Part shown: one piece after another, positions 32,324 through 43,028 of the stretch
How the letters are laid out: each line of letters opens with the position of its first letter
How positions within the stretch are numbered: the first letter of the stretch is position 1
Source: Mycoplasmoides fastidiosum
GTDB taxonomy: Bacteria; Bacillota_I; Bacilli_A; Mycoplasmatales; Mycoplasmoidaceae
DNA: 64,000 nt
Assembly: GCF_024498275.1 (NCBI RefSeq)
Contig: NZ_CP101809.1
Coordinates: 124,001 to 188,000, forward strand
Direction of reading: 5' to 3'
Position numbers and translations under genes: made by a program
The notes under the pieces: model-generated
Database searches by the model: none
What the model was told of the DNA's origin: nothing
Seen by the model: the letters and a program-made list of their open reading frames with translations, nothing else

Positions 32324-35032
32324 TTAAATTTTAATTTTAGAAGCATCAATAATTGGGGCAACAAATTTAGTAGTTATATTTGAAGCCCAGTCACCATAAA
32401 CACCACTATTATTTTCGCTTAAGAAAAAGTTAGGTACTTTCATATTAATTAAAACAACATGGGGGTCTAATTGCACCAAATCATCAGCTAACGCAGCAAT
32501 GTTGTATTCGGTTTTACCAAAGAAAATAGCAATTTTTGCTAATTCTTGCACACTAGCTTTTACAGGCATGCGAAAGACTGAGCGGACAGCTTCGCCCAAA
32601 GTAATTTTTACAATCGATACTTCAGGATTAAATTCTTTGCCACTATTATTAATGAAGTTATCTTTAACGATTTGACGAATTTGTGGCTCTAAACTATAAA
32701 GTTCATCATTGGTTTTTACACCCTCTAACAGTGCGTCAATTTGGGCATTAGCGGCTTCGTATTTATAAACACTTGTTTGGGCTGAAATCCCATAATATAA
32801 GAAAGCATTAGTGATATCGAAAAATTCTGGGTTTTTTCATAACAGATTGAAGTTGTTTTGGTTTTTGTATTGATCTTCTTGAAGATCACCAACTTTTTCT
32901 TCAATGTTATATGAAAGGGTTGGAATTAATGCTCTTTGGGATAAATGTGGATTATTAACAAAAGTTTCAAGCTTATCAGCTACTGGATTTCATAATGGTT
33001 GATTATTAAAAGTATCAGGTAAATGATAAAAAGCCCGGGATAAGTTGACAACCATTGGTACAGATTTAATTAAAAATTGTTTTTCAACTAAATTTTTAAA
33101 TAATACTTCTACAGGTCGAGCGGGATGATTGGGTTGGTTTACTTTAGACCGATCACTATCGTGAACAAATAAGTAACTTAAAATTTCGAATAAAGCTGAA
33201 GAATCACCTTTATCAAACCGATCGTGTAGTTTTCCTAAAACATATTGTGCACCAACTGCAGCATTTGCGCCTTGGTTAGTACCGCTATGGTTGATCTGAT
33301 TCATTTTATGATAAATTTTTTCTCAAAATGTTGGTATTTGAGACAGATCAATTGTCATTGATGAATCTGAGGCTTGTCAACCTAAATTAACATTTTGGGC
33401 TTTACGAACATCAAGAGTTGAATTGATTGATAAGTCTAAAGGAGAATGCAATGATTTAAAAGTTAGAGAAACAGACTCATTAGCTTTCACACCAATTGTG
33501 TTAAACATTAAGAAATTAGCAAAATTCGTTAAAAATAAATTGGTGTTGGAATTAGTGGATTCTTCACCTTGACTTAAAGATTTAATGATTGCAGAAAAAT
33601 CAAATAATTTATTTAAATCAAAACTTTGATTCTGACCATTGAATTGATGACTACCAACAAAATTAATCATTAAATCTTTTAAGAAAGTAACCTTAACCTT
33701 AAATTCGTAAGAGATTTGCGGGTTTTCTAAATCAGAAATGAATAGTTGAGGATCATGAATTCACTGTACTTCAATTCGTAAATTTTTATCGAAATAATCG
33801 GATAAATTTAAATCCAAAATTTGTTGAATTCAAGCAGAAACAGATTCAGTCGATGGTAAAGTACGTTTGCCATCATGAGTGTCTAAAATGGCATCTAAAA
33901 TGCGACGGATTAATTGATTGTGTAACGTTGAATCTAAGATTTCATCACGTTTTACTTTATCAGTTAAAAAGATGTGTAATGGTGATTGTAATTTACCAGT
34001 GTTATCTCCCACAGAAGGGGTAATTAAAAATCTCATGATTTTTTCAACATCTTGAAATCCTAAACTAGCTTGTAATCGGAAGTATTGAGTAAACCAATCA
34101 TTTACATCTTTTTTATAATCACTTGGTTTCATTTCAAAAAGGGTACGACCAACTTTTTGACGTAAAAATTCGTAATTTGCTCCAGAACTAAAACCCAGAT
34201 AGAAGGTATTAATGGCATAACTACGTGAAGTAATAAAATTAATTTGTTTAGGATTGTAATTAATTTTATTACCAGCAGTGATTCCCGCAATGGCTTCCAT
34301 GGTCACTACAAAATTATAGGATTTAGCAGCAATTGATCATGAAGCTGCATAAGAGTTAGGCAGACCATTACCATTACTTGTCACACTATAATCAGGAGTA
34401 ATTACTCCTTCAAATAAACTAATAGTTAAGGCAACAGTTGACTGGGGGGCAATGCTGATTGAACCAAATAAATCAAACGGTACAAAAGCATTGTTGGTAA
34501 TATTAAATTCTAATAAGAATGAATTAATAAAAGTAGTGACTGAACTTTGTTTGGTTAATAAGAAATTGAGTTTTAGTGTTTCAAAGTCGATAAAAATATT
34601 TCGATTATTTTCCATGACCTCTAATAAAGAATCATGAATATCATCGCGAATGTCTTTTTCAGTTAAAGCAGCAATGCGCTGACGATAAGCTCGACCTTGA
34701 GGAATTAATGCTGGATCAATGGCATATTGCCAAGAATCGGAATTACTTTCAGATGGAGTCAAACTGGAGTATTTAGTATCAATGCTTACTGGTAATTCGG
34801 ATTTGGGCGGCTTAGAATAATTTTCAGTATGTCTGGCGATCTTATAATTATTAGTCATTGTCGCTTGTTCAAGCGGCTGGGAAATTTGGCTAATAGTTTG
34901 AGTTGGATTCACACAAGCAGCGATTGCAGGAATGGTTAAAAAATGAAATCCCAAAAAAGCTAATCTTCGTCTTACTAAGCGATATTTATTTAGTTTTTTT
35001 TGGTGTTGTGAAACCTTTTGATTAGTAGTCAT
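32324..35032 (-). CDS. Large lipoprotein of unknown function (902 residues)
   Basis: All segments lie in one frame with TGA as Trp, from ATG 35032 to TAA 32324. The start is fixed by AAGGAG five bases upstream; an in-frame ATG 15 bases earlier precedes this ribosome site. The signal is basic (KKLNKYRLVRRRL) then hydrophobic, with lipobox AIAAC. It is not related by eye to the adjacent array: there is no Asn/Ser linker, the body is mixed alpha/beta and richer in aromatic residues, and there is no terminal FNxG. No catalytic motif is seen. It has a TATAAT at 35172 and its own terminator. A surface or transport-associated lipoprotein is plausible; no family name is claimed. Confidence 0.82.
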
Positions 35033-35171
35033 AAAGACTCCTTTCAATCATTGTTAAAGCATTTGCATTAACAATGGTGCGGGTTCTGATTATGAATTGG
35101 TTTTATTGATTGACAATAAAATGACCAATGATATTTTGTGAAAAGAAGCAACCTAGTTGGTTAACTTCACT

Positions 35172-35177
35172 ATTATA
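35172..35177 (-). promoter_or_regulatory. -10 box of the 902-residue lipoprotein gene
   Basis: TATAAT on the minus strand, 140 bases before the ATG at 35032, implying a leader of about 130 bases. The -35 region is not clear. Confidence 0.5.
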
Positions 35178-35310
35178 CAAGTATTCTAAAATTTGTAAAT
35201 AAATTTATTAATGAACTAAATTATGGTTCTTTACTTGCTTGTAAAAATTAAGAAGGAGATAAAATTAAACCTCATCTAACCCTTTTATATCATGATTTTT
35301 TAAGATTAAT

Positions 35311-35356
35311 AAAAATAAAAAACTTACTCCTAACAAAAAATGTTAGAAGTAAGTTT
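35311..35356 (-). terminator. Terminator of the 686-residue lipoprotein gene
   Basis: AAACTTACTCCTAACA pairs with TGTTAGAAGTAAGTTT (one mismatch), loop of A residues, T-rich tail on the minus strand. It lies about 70 bases after the stop at 35425. Confidence 0.85.
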
Positions 35357-35424
35357 AAAAATTTGATATAAAAAGAGATTCTTTTTTTACAAACAGTGAT
35401 AAAAAAATTTTTAGAAAAAATTAA

Positions 35425-37485
35425 TTATTTGGTTGTTGTTGCAGCTGGTGTTGAAGTGGTTTTTGGTTGGGTTGTTAAAGGAACTCAAGTTTTAGTTAAA
35501 TCAACTGGATGGTAAGATTTTCCATCTACAAAATAGTCGGTTCAATAACTTCCTCAATCCATTGCTTTAGCATATAAATCTTTTGCTTCAGTTTTGAAAT
35601 CTTTATCAAATTGTTTTTGATAAATGTTAACTAGTTGATCTAAAACCATGTTAACTGAAAATGGTGAACGTAAACCTTCGTTTCATAGACCATATTCGAC
35701 ATGATGAACTGAATATTCATCAGAATTAATTCTGTTAAGTTCATCACTCACATTATAAGTTTTAGAAAGGCTTGCTAAACTTTTGACATAAGGAGTAGAC
35801 CCAGATGTTGCTTGTCCAATCAAAGTACTTCAGTCTTGATTTACTGCAGTAATAATTACAGTATCACTAGTTTTGTTAAAACTTTGTAAATTAGTGGTAT
35901 CGTCTATTCCTTTACCTAAGTTTCATCATCAACCATTATCATCAATATTAAATAATTCAGCACCACGGTCATCCTCTGGTAAACTTTGGTTTTGTCCAGC
36001 GTATCGAACACCATTTTGGGCATTGTAGTCTAAATTTAATTGATTAGTTGTGCTAGTTTGAGTAGCATCAATTGGTAAAGGTTGCTTTAAACCAATATCA
36101 TGGTAGATAAAGCCAAATTTGGAAATAGTTTGAATTGTAGCATTTCCACTACCACCAGTTGATGGCGGGAAAGTTACTAAACTTAAAACTTTAGAATTAG
36201 TGTTGGTGTAGTTGTTATTATCTGGATCATAATTTGTATCAACTACATTAATTTTTTTGAAGTATTCGCGAATGGCTGCTAAGCGTTCTCGTAAATTAGC
36301 AGAAATTAAAGAAACATTAGCCAATGCACTTTTCATGAATTCATAACGAATGTCTTCTTTGAAGTTTTTTTCAAAAGCAGCAGTTTTAGTGTATTTATCC
36401 AAACCAGATGCTAATTGAAATAAGTAAACCATTGTGTCACGTTGGCTACCTTCAGCAGCCGGAGATGATCCTGGAGTTGCTTGTTGTTCAAATGCTGGGT
36501 GGTGATGTAATACTTTTTTAGCAATTTGGGGAACAGTGGTTGTATTAGTGGTTTTAGGATTTAAAGAGTCATAATTGATTTTCCAATTAGTTTGACCGCT
36601 AAAACTTTCAATTTTTTTTACTTCATCTTGATTCAAGATTACTTTTTGATAAAGTTGACCAATTTTTTTATCAGCATCTTCATTACCTGGGAAAAAGATT
36701 GGAACTTGAGGAGTATTAGGTTGATTTTTAACTCAGTGATTGAAACCAGCTAAATTTAAACGTTCAGCATTAGTTGCAATATTTTCGTCTCAGAAATTCA
36801 TGTAGGAGTTGTAACGATACAATGCATCAGGAGTTTCTGTGTTAGGAAAATCGGTAGCATACTGATTTAAACCATTGGCTAATTTTGCTTCAGTAGTTCC
36901 AGCTGTAGCTTCAGAAGGTTTTTCACTAGTATATTCATATACTTTAGGTCCAAAAGTAGTATATGGATCACGGCTGGCTCGGAAATTAGTTTGAATTAAA
37001 CTTTCGAAACTTGGCAAAATGTTTCTTGCCGCAGCAACTGTTTTGTAGTCATCAAGAACAAAGCGTTCCATAAACATTAATTCAGCGGCTTTATTAGTTC
37101 AAAACTGATCGTTTCTGGTAACAACACCTTCAGTGTAAATTGCATTATTCCATAAACTTGGACCGTGTTCAGCTTTTTCTAATAAATTTTTAAAGCGATT
37201 ATTAACTTTAGTTTTAAAAGCTTGTTTAACTTGACTAGTATTGTCATTTGTTAATACAAATTTAGCTGGGTTAGTAATATATTCACGCAGTTTGTTTTCT
37301 CGATATTGGTAAGGATAATAATCAGGAGTTACTTGTAAAGATAATAATAAGTCGGCTTGACCATTATAGTTAGACAAAATTTTATAATTTTGTACCTGAC
37401 CACAAGCAGCTAATGCTAGATTAGCAAGCGGTAACAATAGTAGTGAACCCTTAATTAAAGAGTACTTCTTTTTTTTAAATTTCAT
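35425..37485 (-). CDS. Lipoprotein of unknown function (686 residues)
   Basis: One frame from ATG 37485 to TAA 35425 with TGA as Trp. The signal MKFKKKKYSLIKGSLLLLPLANL ends in lipobox ALAAC. The body is Tyr/Asn/Asp-rich and mixed alpha/beta. Two Ser/Thr/Pro-rich loops occur (TPGSSPAAEG and FPPSTGGSG), and the C-terminus is a Thr/Pro/Ala tail (TTQPKTTSTPAATTTK), a form often found in exposed mycoplasma lipoproteins. Notable blocks are YHDIGLKQPLP and VHHVEYGLWNEGL. It is not similar by eye to the array or to the 902-residue neighbour. No obvious Shine-Dalgarno precedes the ATG. Function unknown. Confidence 0.82.
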
Positions 37486-37883
37486 ATGTAGGATTAAAAA
37501 AGTATTTTTCTAAATAAAAAGATAAAAATAGACATTTGATTTTGCCGCTTATTATTAATGAACGTTAATGATTTCAATGCCAAAAAAGGAGCAGATGAAA
37601 ACCAAATGTAATGTTTTATCGTAAACAATTAATTAAAAACTTCAACGCAAAAAAGACCTGTCTTTAATAAAAAACAGGAAATGAAGTTTTTAAATAGGAA
37701 TATGGATTGAATTAAGGAAGAATTTTTTAGATCAGCTAAAAAATAAAACTCAATTCAAAAAGATAATAGACGGGTTCAATTATAACGAATTTAAATCAAA
37801 ATTTACAAAAATTAGCTGTTGATAAAAAAATTTAGGGAATAAATATCAAGTAATTAATCAGGGCTTTAGTGTTCATAAAACAA
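37486..37883. other. Non-coding gap with a nested hairpin
   Basis: No convincing gene lies in these 398 bases. A nested inverted repeat is visible: outer arms AAAAACTTCA (37635-37644) and TGAAGTTTTT (37682-37691), inner arms CCTGT (37657-37661) and ACAGG (37674-37678). An AAGGAG is followed at 37594 by an 8-codon frame, too short to call. The promoter of the 37485 lipoprotein gene must lie here but no clear -10 box stands out. Confidence 0.4.
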
Positions 37884-37914
37884 GAAAAAACCACCAACTA
37901 TAAAGTTGGTGGTT
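37884..37914 (-). terminator. Terminator of tmRNA
   Basis: A perfect 10-bp stem (37889-37898 with 37905-37914), a 6-base loop and a T run on the minus strand, about 20 bases after the tmRNA CCA end. Confidence 0.92.
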
Positions 37915-37935
37915 AGTAGGTGGTTAGTAATAAAA

Positions 37936-38344
37936 TGGTGGAAGTGAGGGGAATCGAACCCCTTTCCGCAATTTTCTTCCAAATGAAGTCTACAGTTTAG
38001 TTTCATTTAGAATTTCCTAACTATTAAAACCTGAAACGAGTCAAATAATTAGTAAGATTGAAAAGTTCACCAAAAAGTTCAATCAGGCTTTTTGATAGAG
38101 CATAAGGGATAAAAGTTAGTTATTTATGCACTAACCAACAGTTTTTGCTTAAAAAGTTAAACGTATATAAGTTTTATTTGTAAAAAGTTAAACGTTTAGA
38201 GCTAAGCTTTGTGAAGCCAGTAGATTTACATCCACTTCTTCGTAGTTTGTTTGTTTATTTGCGGTTATTAAGACCTTCAGCTATAAGGGGCTAACCCCAC
38301 TGCATTCACATGTCCAAAAATCACGTCGAAACCTTGACACTCCC
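37936..38344 (-). ncRNA. ssrA: Transfer-messenger RNA (tmRNA)
   Basis: tmRNA rescues stalled ribosomes and tags the nascent protein. The 3' end is a tRNA-like T arm (GGTTCGATTCCCC) with a CCA-ended acceptor strand at 37936. The 5' strand GGGAGTG pairs with CACTTCC to form the 7-bp acceptor stem, placing the mature 5' end at 38344 (409 bases). The tag frame begins at a GCA resume codon (near 38261) and runs 24 codons to TAA: it opens ANKQTNYEEV and closes ASQSLALNV. Starting with Ala and ending nonpolar fits known tags, although ALNV is not the common LAA or FA ending. It is divergent from greA. Confidence 0.95.
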
Positions 38345-38411
38345 GAATGTTAATCAGCTAAAGACTAGTAAGTAATGAATTAATAATTCGCCAAGATTAA
38401 CACTTATATTT

Positions 38412-38417
38412 TATAAT
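38412..38417 (+). promoter_or_regulatory. -10 box of greA
   Basis: TATAAT lies 30 bases before the greA ATG; transcription would start near 38424 and give a short leader containing AAGGA. Confidence 0.6.
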
Positions 38418-38446
38418 ATAAGGATTGAAAATTAAGGAATTTTTCG

Positions 38447-38923
38447 ATGAAAATCAATCTATTAACTGTTGAAGGTTTAGAGAAAATTAAAAGTGAATTA
38501 CGCAATTTGGTTGAGGTTCAACGACCAAATATTATCCGTGAAATTCAGTTAGCCCGTGAACAGGGGGACTTGTCTGAGAACTATGACTATGAGGCTTCTA
38601 AAGCACAACAAACAGTGATCGAATCCCGAATTCAAGAATTACAAGAAATCTTGAATCACTATGAAATTATTCAAGACAAACCTACCGAAAAACGTAAAGG
38701 TCAATCAGTTTCTGTTGGCAACAGTGTAACTCTATTTGATTTAGCCGAGAACAAACAAGTGACTTATGAAATTGTTGGTTCATTTGATACTAATCCTGAA
38801 CAAAATAAGATTTCTAATGATTCACCTTTAGCTAAAGCTATTATTGGTTATAAAATTGGTGATATTGTAGAAGTGCGGGGAATTCCTAATCCTTACCGCA
38901 TTCGCATTGAAGATATTCGTTAA
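38447..38923 (+). CDS. greA: Transcription elongation factor GreA
   Basis: This 158-residue protein rescues backtracked RNA polymerase by stimulating transcript cleavage. The N-terminal coiled coil ends in REQGDLSENYDYEASKAQQ, whose acidic tip reaches the polymerase active site. The C-terminal FKBP-like globular domain holds VGNSVTLFDL, KISNDSPLAKAIIGYKIGDIVEV. The usual start motif (MKINLLTVEGLEKIKSEL) and length match the family. AAGGA lies upstream of the ATG. It is transcribed away from tmRNA and leads a likely operon with the two small genes that follow. Confidence 0.97.
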   Translation: MKINLLTVEGLEKIKSELRNLVEVQRPNIIREIQLAREQGDLSENYDYEASKAQQTVIESRIQELQEILNHYEIIQDKPTEKRKGQSVSVGNSVTLFDLAENKQVTYEIVGSFDTNPEQNKISNDSPLAKAIIGYKIGDIVEVRGIPNPYRIRIEDIR

Positions 38924-38943
38924 TTTTTGCTTTAAAAAATGAC

Positions 38944-39396
38944 ATGAACGAACTAAAGAAAAAGAAAACTACGGTTTTCACAATTTATAAACCCGGGTTG
39001 TCAACAACTAAAAAGGCTAAAAGAATTTTAGATGATCTGTTAAATGATCTTCATAAACCAAGAATTTGCCGAACTTGTCATTCCCGGGAATTTATTTACA
39101 ATCAAGCTCAAGAACATTTTATTTGTCATAATGCTGAATGCGCGCAGCCAACAATACTTTATTTGCCTGCGTATGGTTGAAAATTAAATTATGCAAAGCT
39201 GGAGCTTTTTTTAGCTTTAATCATTGATACCCAACAAATCGAAATGATTCAGGCGAATCTAAAAATGTCAAAACAAGTGGCACGAAAATGACATAACCGG
39301 TTCATTGACCAAATTAACTGGAAAAAGTATAAACTGAGCAAAGACTTATTAGATGTACGTGAGGTCTATGCTTCAATTAGTTGACAACAATATTAA
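38944..39396 (+). CDS. Zinc-ribbon / helix-turn-helix-like hypothetical protein
   Basis: This 150-residue protein is open with TGA as Trp. Residues about 42-64 contain CRTC, then CHNAEC, a four-cysteine zinc-ribbon pattern. The following helical part (TQQIEMIQANLKMSKQVARKWHNRFID) resembles a helix-turn-helix like those after the zinc ribbon in some transposases and regulators. There is no DDE catalytic part, so it is not an active transposase. A DNA- or RNA-binding role is inferred. It lies 20 bases after greA and 15 before the S1 protein. Confidence 0.65.
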
Positions 39397-39411
39397 TACT
39401 TACTAATTTTT

Positions 39412-40089
39412 ATGTATCGAACTTATCTACCTGGTTGCAAAAAACCCAAACCACTTCGTAAAGCTTGTTCCAAACAAAAAAATGCAGTTGTACAAAAAAC
39501 ATGTTCAGGACAACGAATTGTTCCAGTCAATAAAAATCATTCCAAAAATAATTTGAAACGAAATATTGGGAAAATGCCTGTTTCTAAAATTGTGAGCGGA
39601 CGAATTTTTAAAATTACTGACAAAGCTGTTTATGTTTGTTTCGAAGATAAAATTGGCATTTGTCCCCTACATCATGTAACTGATTTTCCAAATCGTGTTC
39701 CAGATTTAATGAAATTAAATGTGATTCAAAATTTTTTAATTTTAACTAACATTAAAGAACGAATTCAAGTTACTAAATTAATGCATGTTGATTCTTATTG
39801 ACTTCTTTCTTACAAACGGATTCATCCTGAAGAATTAAGACAGAAAAAACGACCAATTCCGACTGCTTCTCATTATCGCCATTTATCCCGCACAATGAGT
39901 TATTGGTTAAGTAGACCTAATTATCCTGGTTGTTGACGCACAGAAGTGATTAATTTTGAAATGGCTTTTAAAAAAACTTTAATACAAAATCAAAAAACTA
40001 ATTCTGTCCAAAGCTGAGAAAATCCACCAGCATCAAAACCGAAACAACAACCAATAAATCAAAAAAACCTTCTAGCTAATGAAAACTAG
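39412..40089 (+). CDS. S1-domain RNA-binding protein
   Basis: This 225-residue protein uses TGA as Trp in its second half. A basic, Lys/Cys-rich N-terminus (residues 1-50, no clear zinc site) is followed by an S1/OB-fold segment: VSGRIFKITDKAVYVCFEDKIGICPLHHVTDF, then a strand ending in QVTKL. The tail is basic and Gln/Asn-rich with a patch of aromatic residues. Small S1 proteins of this kind bind RNA or ribosomes; the target is not known. The last codons overlap the terminator hairpin, so the gene's 3' end doubles as the transcription stop. Likely cotranscribed with greA. Confidence 0.7.
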
Positions 40090-40100
40090 AAGGTTTTTTT
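40062..40100. terminator. Terminator overlapping the 3' end of the S1 gene
   Basis: AAAACCTTCTAG (40064-40075) pairs with CTAGAAGGTTTT (40086-40097), with A runs left and T runs right. It stops the greA operon and, in reverse, the 40889-40107 gene. The TAG stop of the S1 gene lies inside the stem. Confidence 0.88.
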
Positions 40101-40106
40101 GTCGAA

Positions 40107-40889
40107 TTAAACCCTGGATAAGGCAGCAAAATCAATTCACTGACTCTCTTTTTCGTTAAAGACAAATAAAATAAAATTACGTAAATCGTGATTAGTTAGA
40201 TGTTCAAATTGTTGAGCTGTTTCAGGATTTAGTAAATATTGTAAATAAACATAAGTGTATTCAGCAATTTCAGCTGTTTCAAATGCAAAATCATTAGGGA
40301 AACAAAACCCATACATTTCCATCAACATGTCATTCAATAACTGTTCTTCAACTGGACTTTGTTGGGTTTTGATTTTTAGTAAAGCTTGAAGTTCTTTTTT
40401 CTTCTGATAAATTGGAATGTTCGGCAATTCCAGAGTATTGATTTGATCAGTAGTTTTTAAACGAGCATTCAAATATTTTACATCCAAACTGACACCAACC
40501 ATATAAAAGGATTCAAAAACAAAAGCTTTAGGAACATCATGAATGGAGGGATGACTGAAAAAATTAGCAATTTTAGTTTGAAGATTTTGATCAATGACAA
40601 TTTCGGTTGTTGCATTAGCCAGAGCTTGTTTAACTCACTGAAAGAAATAACGAGAAATAAAAATATCATCAAAAAAAGCGGCTGCAAGCAGCTGCTGGAA
40701 ATTTTTTTCGTCTTCAGTAAAAGTTTGATTAAAACTGAGAATAAATTGATTTAATCTTTTAGAAGTGGTTGGGTCTAAATCAGCAATTTCTTCTAATTGT
40801 TCCAACATACCACGGGCCATTTCAATTTCCCCCGTTGCAAGATAGTTTTTAATTTCAATTAATTCTTTTTCAATTCGAGAAGGATACAT
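40107..40889 (-). CDS. Hypothetical helical protein
   Basis: This 260-residue protein has TGA-Trp codons and stops at TAA 40107. It is all-helical in appearance: the N-terminal part (MYPSRIEKELIEIKNYLATGEIEMARGMLEQLEEIADL) looks like paired helices of a TPR or DUF3196-type mollicute protein, but that match is by feel only. There is no signal peptide, membrane segment or catalytic motif. It starts 3 bases after the stop of the DUF402 gene, so the two are translated from one mRNA. Function unknown. Confidence 0.7.
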
Positions 40890-40891
40890 TG

Positions 40892-41536
40892 TTATTTATT
40901 CTTCGGCTTAAATTTTTTATGAAAGTGTTTTTTAGTGGGCGGTTTTGGTTTTAATTTTTGAATAACCGATCGCAATTCGGGGACATCAGCAAATTTTTCT
41001 AAAATCAATTTGTTAGCAAATTTTAGTTGGTGCAAATTAAATAATTTATGAAATCATTTAGTTTGAATTAAATACAAAATTTCACGACGTGCTTCATCAA
41101 TTTTATTAATTAATCGTTTTGGATATTTTCATTTTTTGATGTTGGCAACTAATTCAGTTTGGTCTAAAACTTTGCAATGATCATTACTTTGAATGCGAAA
41201 GTCTAAATCCAAATCAACATATTTGATCGCGCCTTCTTCAATAATATAAGGCGAAGCAATATTGACATAAAAGCTATGACGGTCTTCAAAAACATGAACG
41301 ACAATGTTAAATCATTTCTTCTTAAAGAAAAATCAAAAGCGCGGCACACTGTTGTTATAACAAAAGCTACGAGCACTGTCTTCTTCACTTTTAATCGAGT
41401 AAACGCTTTTAGGTGGTAAATACAAACACAAAATGGTTGGTGTTTCATACAATAAATAGGGATATTCGACAATGCGATACAACCAACCATTGTATTTATA
41501 AGCGTGTACCATGTATTTAATTTGCTTGAACTTCAT
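40892..41536 (-). CDS. DUF402-family nucleoside phosphatase-like protein
   Basis: This 214-residue protein starts MKFKQIKYMVHAYKYNGWLYR. The DUF402 signature is clear: NIVVHVFEDRHSFYVNIASPYIIEEGAIKYVDLDLDFRI. Members studied elsewhere hydrolyse nucleoside di- and triphosphates in a metal-dependent way, using the D-x-D-x-D region (DLDLDF here). A basic C-terminal tail (KPKPPTKKHFHKKFKPKNK) could bind nucleic acid. It is the first gene of a two-gene minus-strand operon. The exact substrate is inferred from the family only. Confidence 0.8.
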
Positions 41537-41663
41537 AGATCTAATTTTACTGGATTAATTAATAAAGCAATCAGATTTTCGCATTGAAAAATGCAAAATT
41601 TGGCTAAATCAGCTAAAAATGTGTGGTTTACCGATATAATTAAAATTTAGTGAAAGGATTTTT

Positions 41664-42221
41664 ATGAATCAAAAATTTGCAATTAATGTTGTGATCGAAA
41701 TTCCCAAAGATTCCAACATCAAATACGAATACAACCGCGCTGATCAGCGTCTTTATGTTGATCGCATTTTATATGGCGCTAGTTTTTATCCTCAAAACTA
41801 TGGTTTTATTGAAAGAACAATTGACTGAGACGGTGATGAACTAGATGCTTTAGTTATTGCTGATCAAGCTTTTCAAGTTGGTTCAATTGTTCCTGCGCGC
41901 ATTCTTGGCGCGATGAGTATGATTGATGGTGGGGAAAAAGATACTAAATTAATTACGGTGATCGATGTTGATCCTCGTTATAGTACTTATCAAAACATCA
42001 CTGATGTTCCACCTCATTTATTAGATGAGATCAAAGATTTTTTTGCCACTTATAAAAACTTACAAAAGAAAAAAGTTGAAGTTGGCCAGTTTCATGATGT
42101 TAAATATGCAATACAAGAATTGCAAGAATGTCAAAGTTTGTACCAAAATTACAAAAACTTAGCTAAAAATGAATTTTTAAAATTAATGCAAGAAAAACAT
42201 CCTGAAAAATATCAGAAATAA
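41664..42221 (+). CDS. ppa: Inorganic pyrophosphatase
   Basis: This 185-residue family I soluble pyrophosphatase has one TGA-Trp. It hydrolyses pyrophosphate from biosynthetic reactions, pulling them forward. Conserved features: KYEYNR, the metal-binding [22 protein letters not shown] (D-x-D-x-x-D type), [16 protein letters not shown] and the [13 protein letters not shown] lysine block. GAAAGGA lies before the ATG. Length is normal. lspA starts 6 bases after its stop, an operon. Confidence 0.96.
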
Positions 42222-42226
42222 AATTG

Positions 42227-42931
42227 ATGAAAAAAATTAAAAGACTGATGACTCCTGAGTTTTGGCAAGAAACTTGGGTGCAAATTAAAGAGTATTTACA
42301 CAACATTTATGTTGTTAATCGCAAAAAACTCTTGCTAAATTATGCATTAAGTTTAATAATTATGACTGTGATTTTTTTAGCAGCATTTTTATTACGGCAA
42401 AATGCAATTAATGCCACTTTTCAACCTAGTTTAAATGGTTGAATTATTTTAGCTAACCGAGGAATTTCTTTTGGCTTGTTAACTGGTTCAGCTTGGGTTT
42501 ATGTTTTACAAATTTTACCCGTAATTTTAACTGGTCTTGCCTTACTAAGAAACATTAATTTTTTTGCAACAGTTGGACTTAGCTTAATTTTTTCTGCGGG
42601 ATTATCAAATGTAATTGACCGCGGTTTACCTGATGTTTTTGGACAATTTGTTCAAGGTTCAACAGCTGCTGAAAACGGTATGTATATTGCCCGAGATGCT
42701 GTAGTTGACTACTGACAAATGTCAGCTAGTGGAGCTGTTTTCAATTTTCCAGATGTCTTTATTATTGTGGGAATTATCTTATTCTTCTTATATTCTTTTT
42801 ACAATGGTTATATCGAAGCTAAAGTAAAAATGAAAGAAGAGCAAGAACGTGAAGCAGCCGTGACTCAAGCCGCTGCTGAACAAGAACATTTATCTAAATC
42901 AAAAAATTTAGATCAGCTTTATAAAAAATAA
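42227..42931 (+). CDS. lspA: Lipoprotein signal peptidase (signal peptidase II)
   Basis: This 234-residue membrane aspartyl protease cleaves lipoprotein precursors before the lipid-modified Cys. That makes it essential for processing the many lipoproteins in this window. Four membrane segments are visible: MTVIFLAAFLL, VLQILPVILTGLALL, ATVGLSLIFSAGL and VFIIVGIILFFLYSF. The catalytic Asp pair lies in SNVIDRG...DAVVDYW and FNFPDVF. It is about 70 residues longer than typical enzymes, with an N-terminal basic helix and a Glu/Ala-rich C-terminal tail (KEEQEREAAVTQAAAEQE). It is cotranscribed with ppa and ends at a bidirectional terminator. Confidence 0.93.
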
Positions 42932-42965
42932 TGAAAATGCATTTTTAATATCCAATCTTTCAAAT

Positions 42966-43000
42966 AAAAAAACTCCTTTGATATCAAAGGAGTTTTTTTA
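42966..43000. terminator. Bidirectional terminator between lspA and the ECF gene
   Basis: A perfect 24-base palindrome (42971-42994), A-rich to the left and T-rich to the right, lies between converging genes. Confidence 0.92.
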
Positions 43001-43028
43001 TTGCTTAAAAATTATTGTTAATGAGTTT

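Noticed and set aside
37594-37623. Eight-codon frame after an AAGGAG
   Set aside because: Too short to support as a gene and no further evidence.
38944-39396. Transposase fragment
   Set aside because: The zinc ribbon and helix-turn-helix look alike but there is no catalytic domain, no terminal repeats, and the gene fits an operon with greA.
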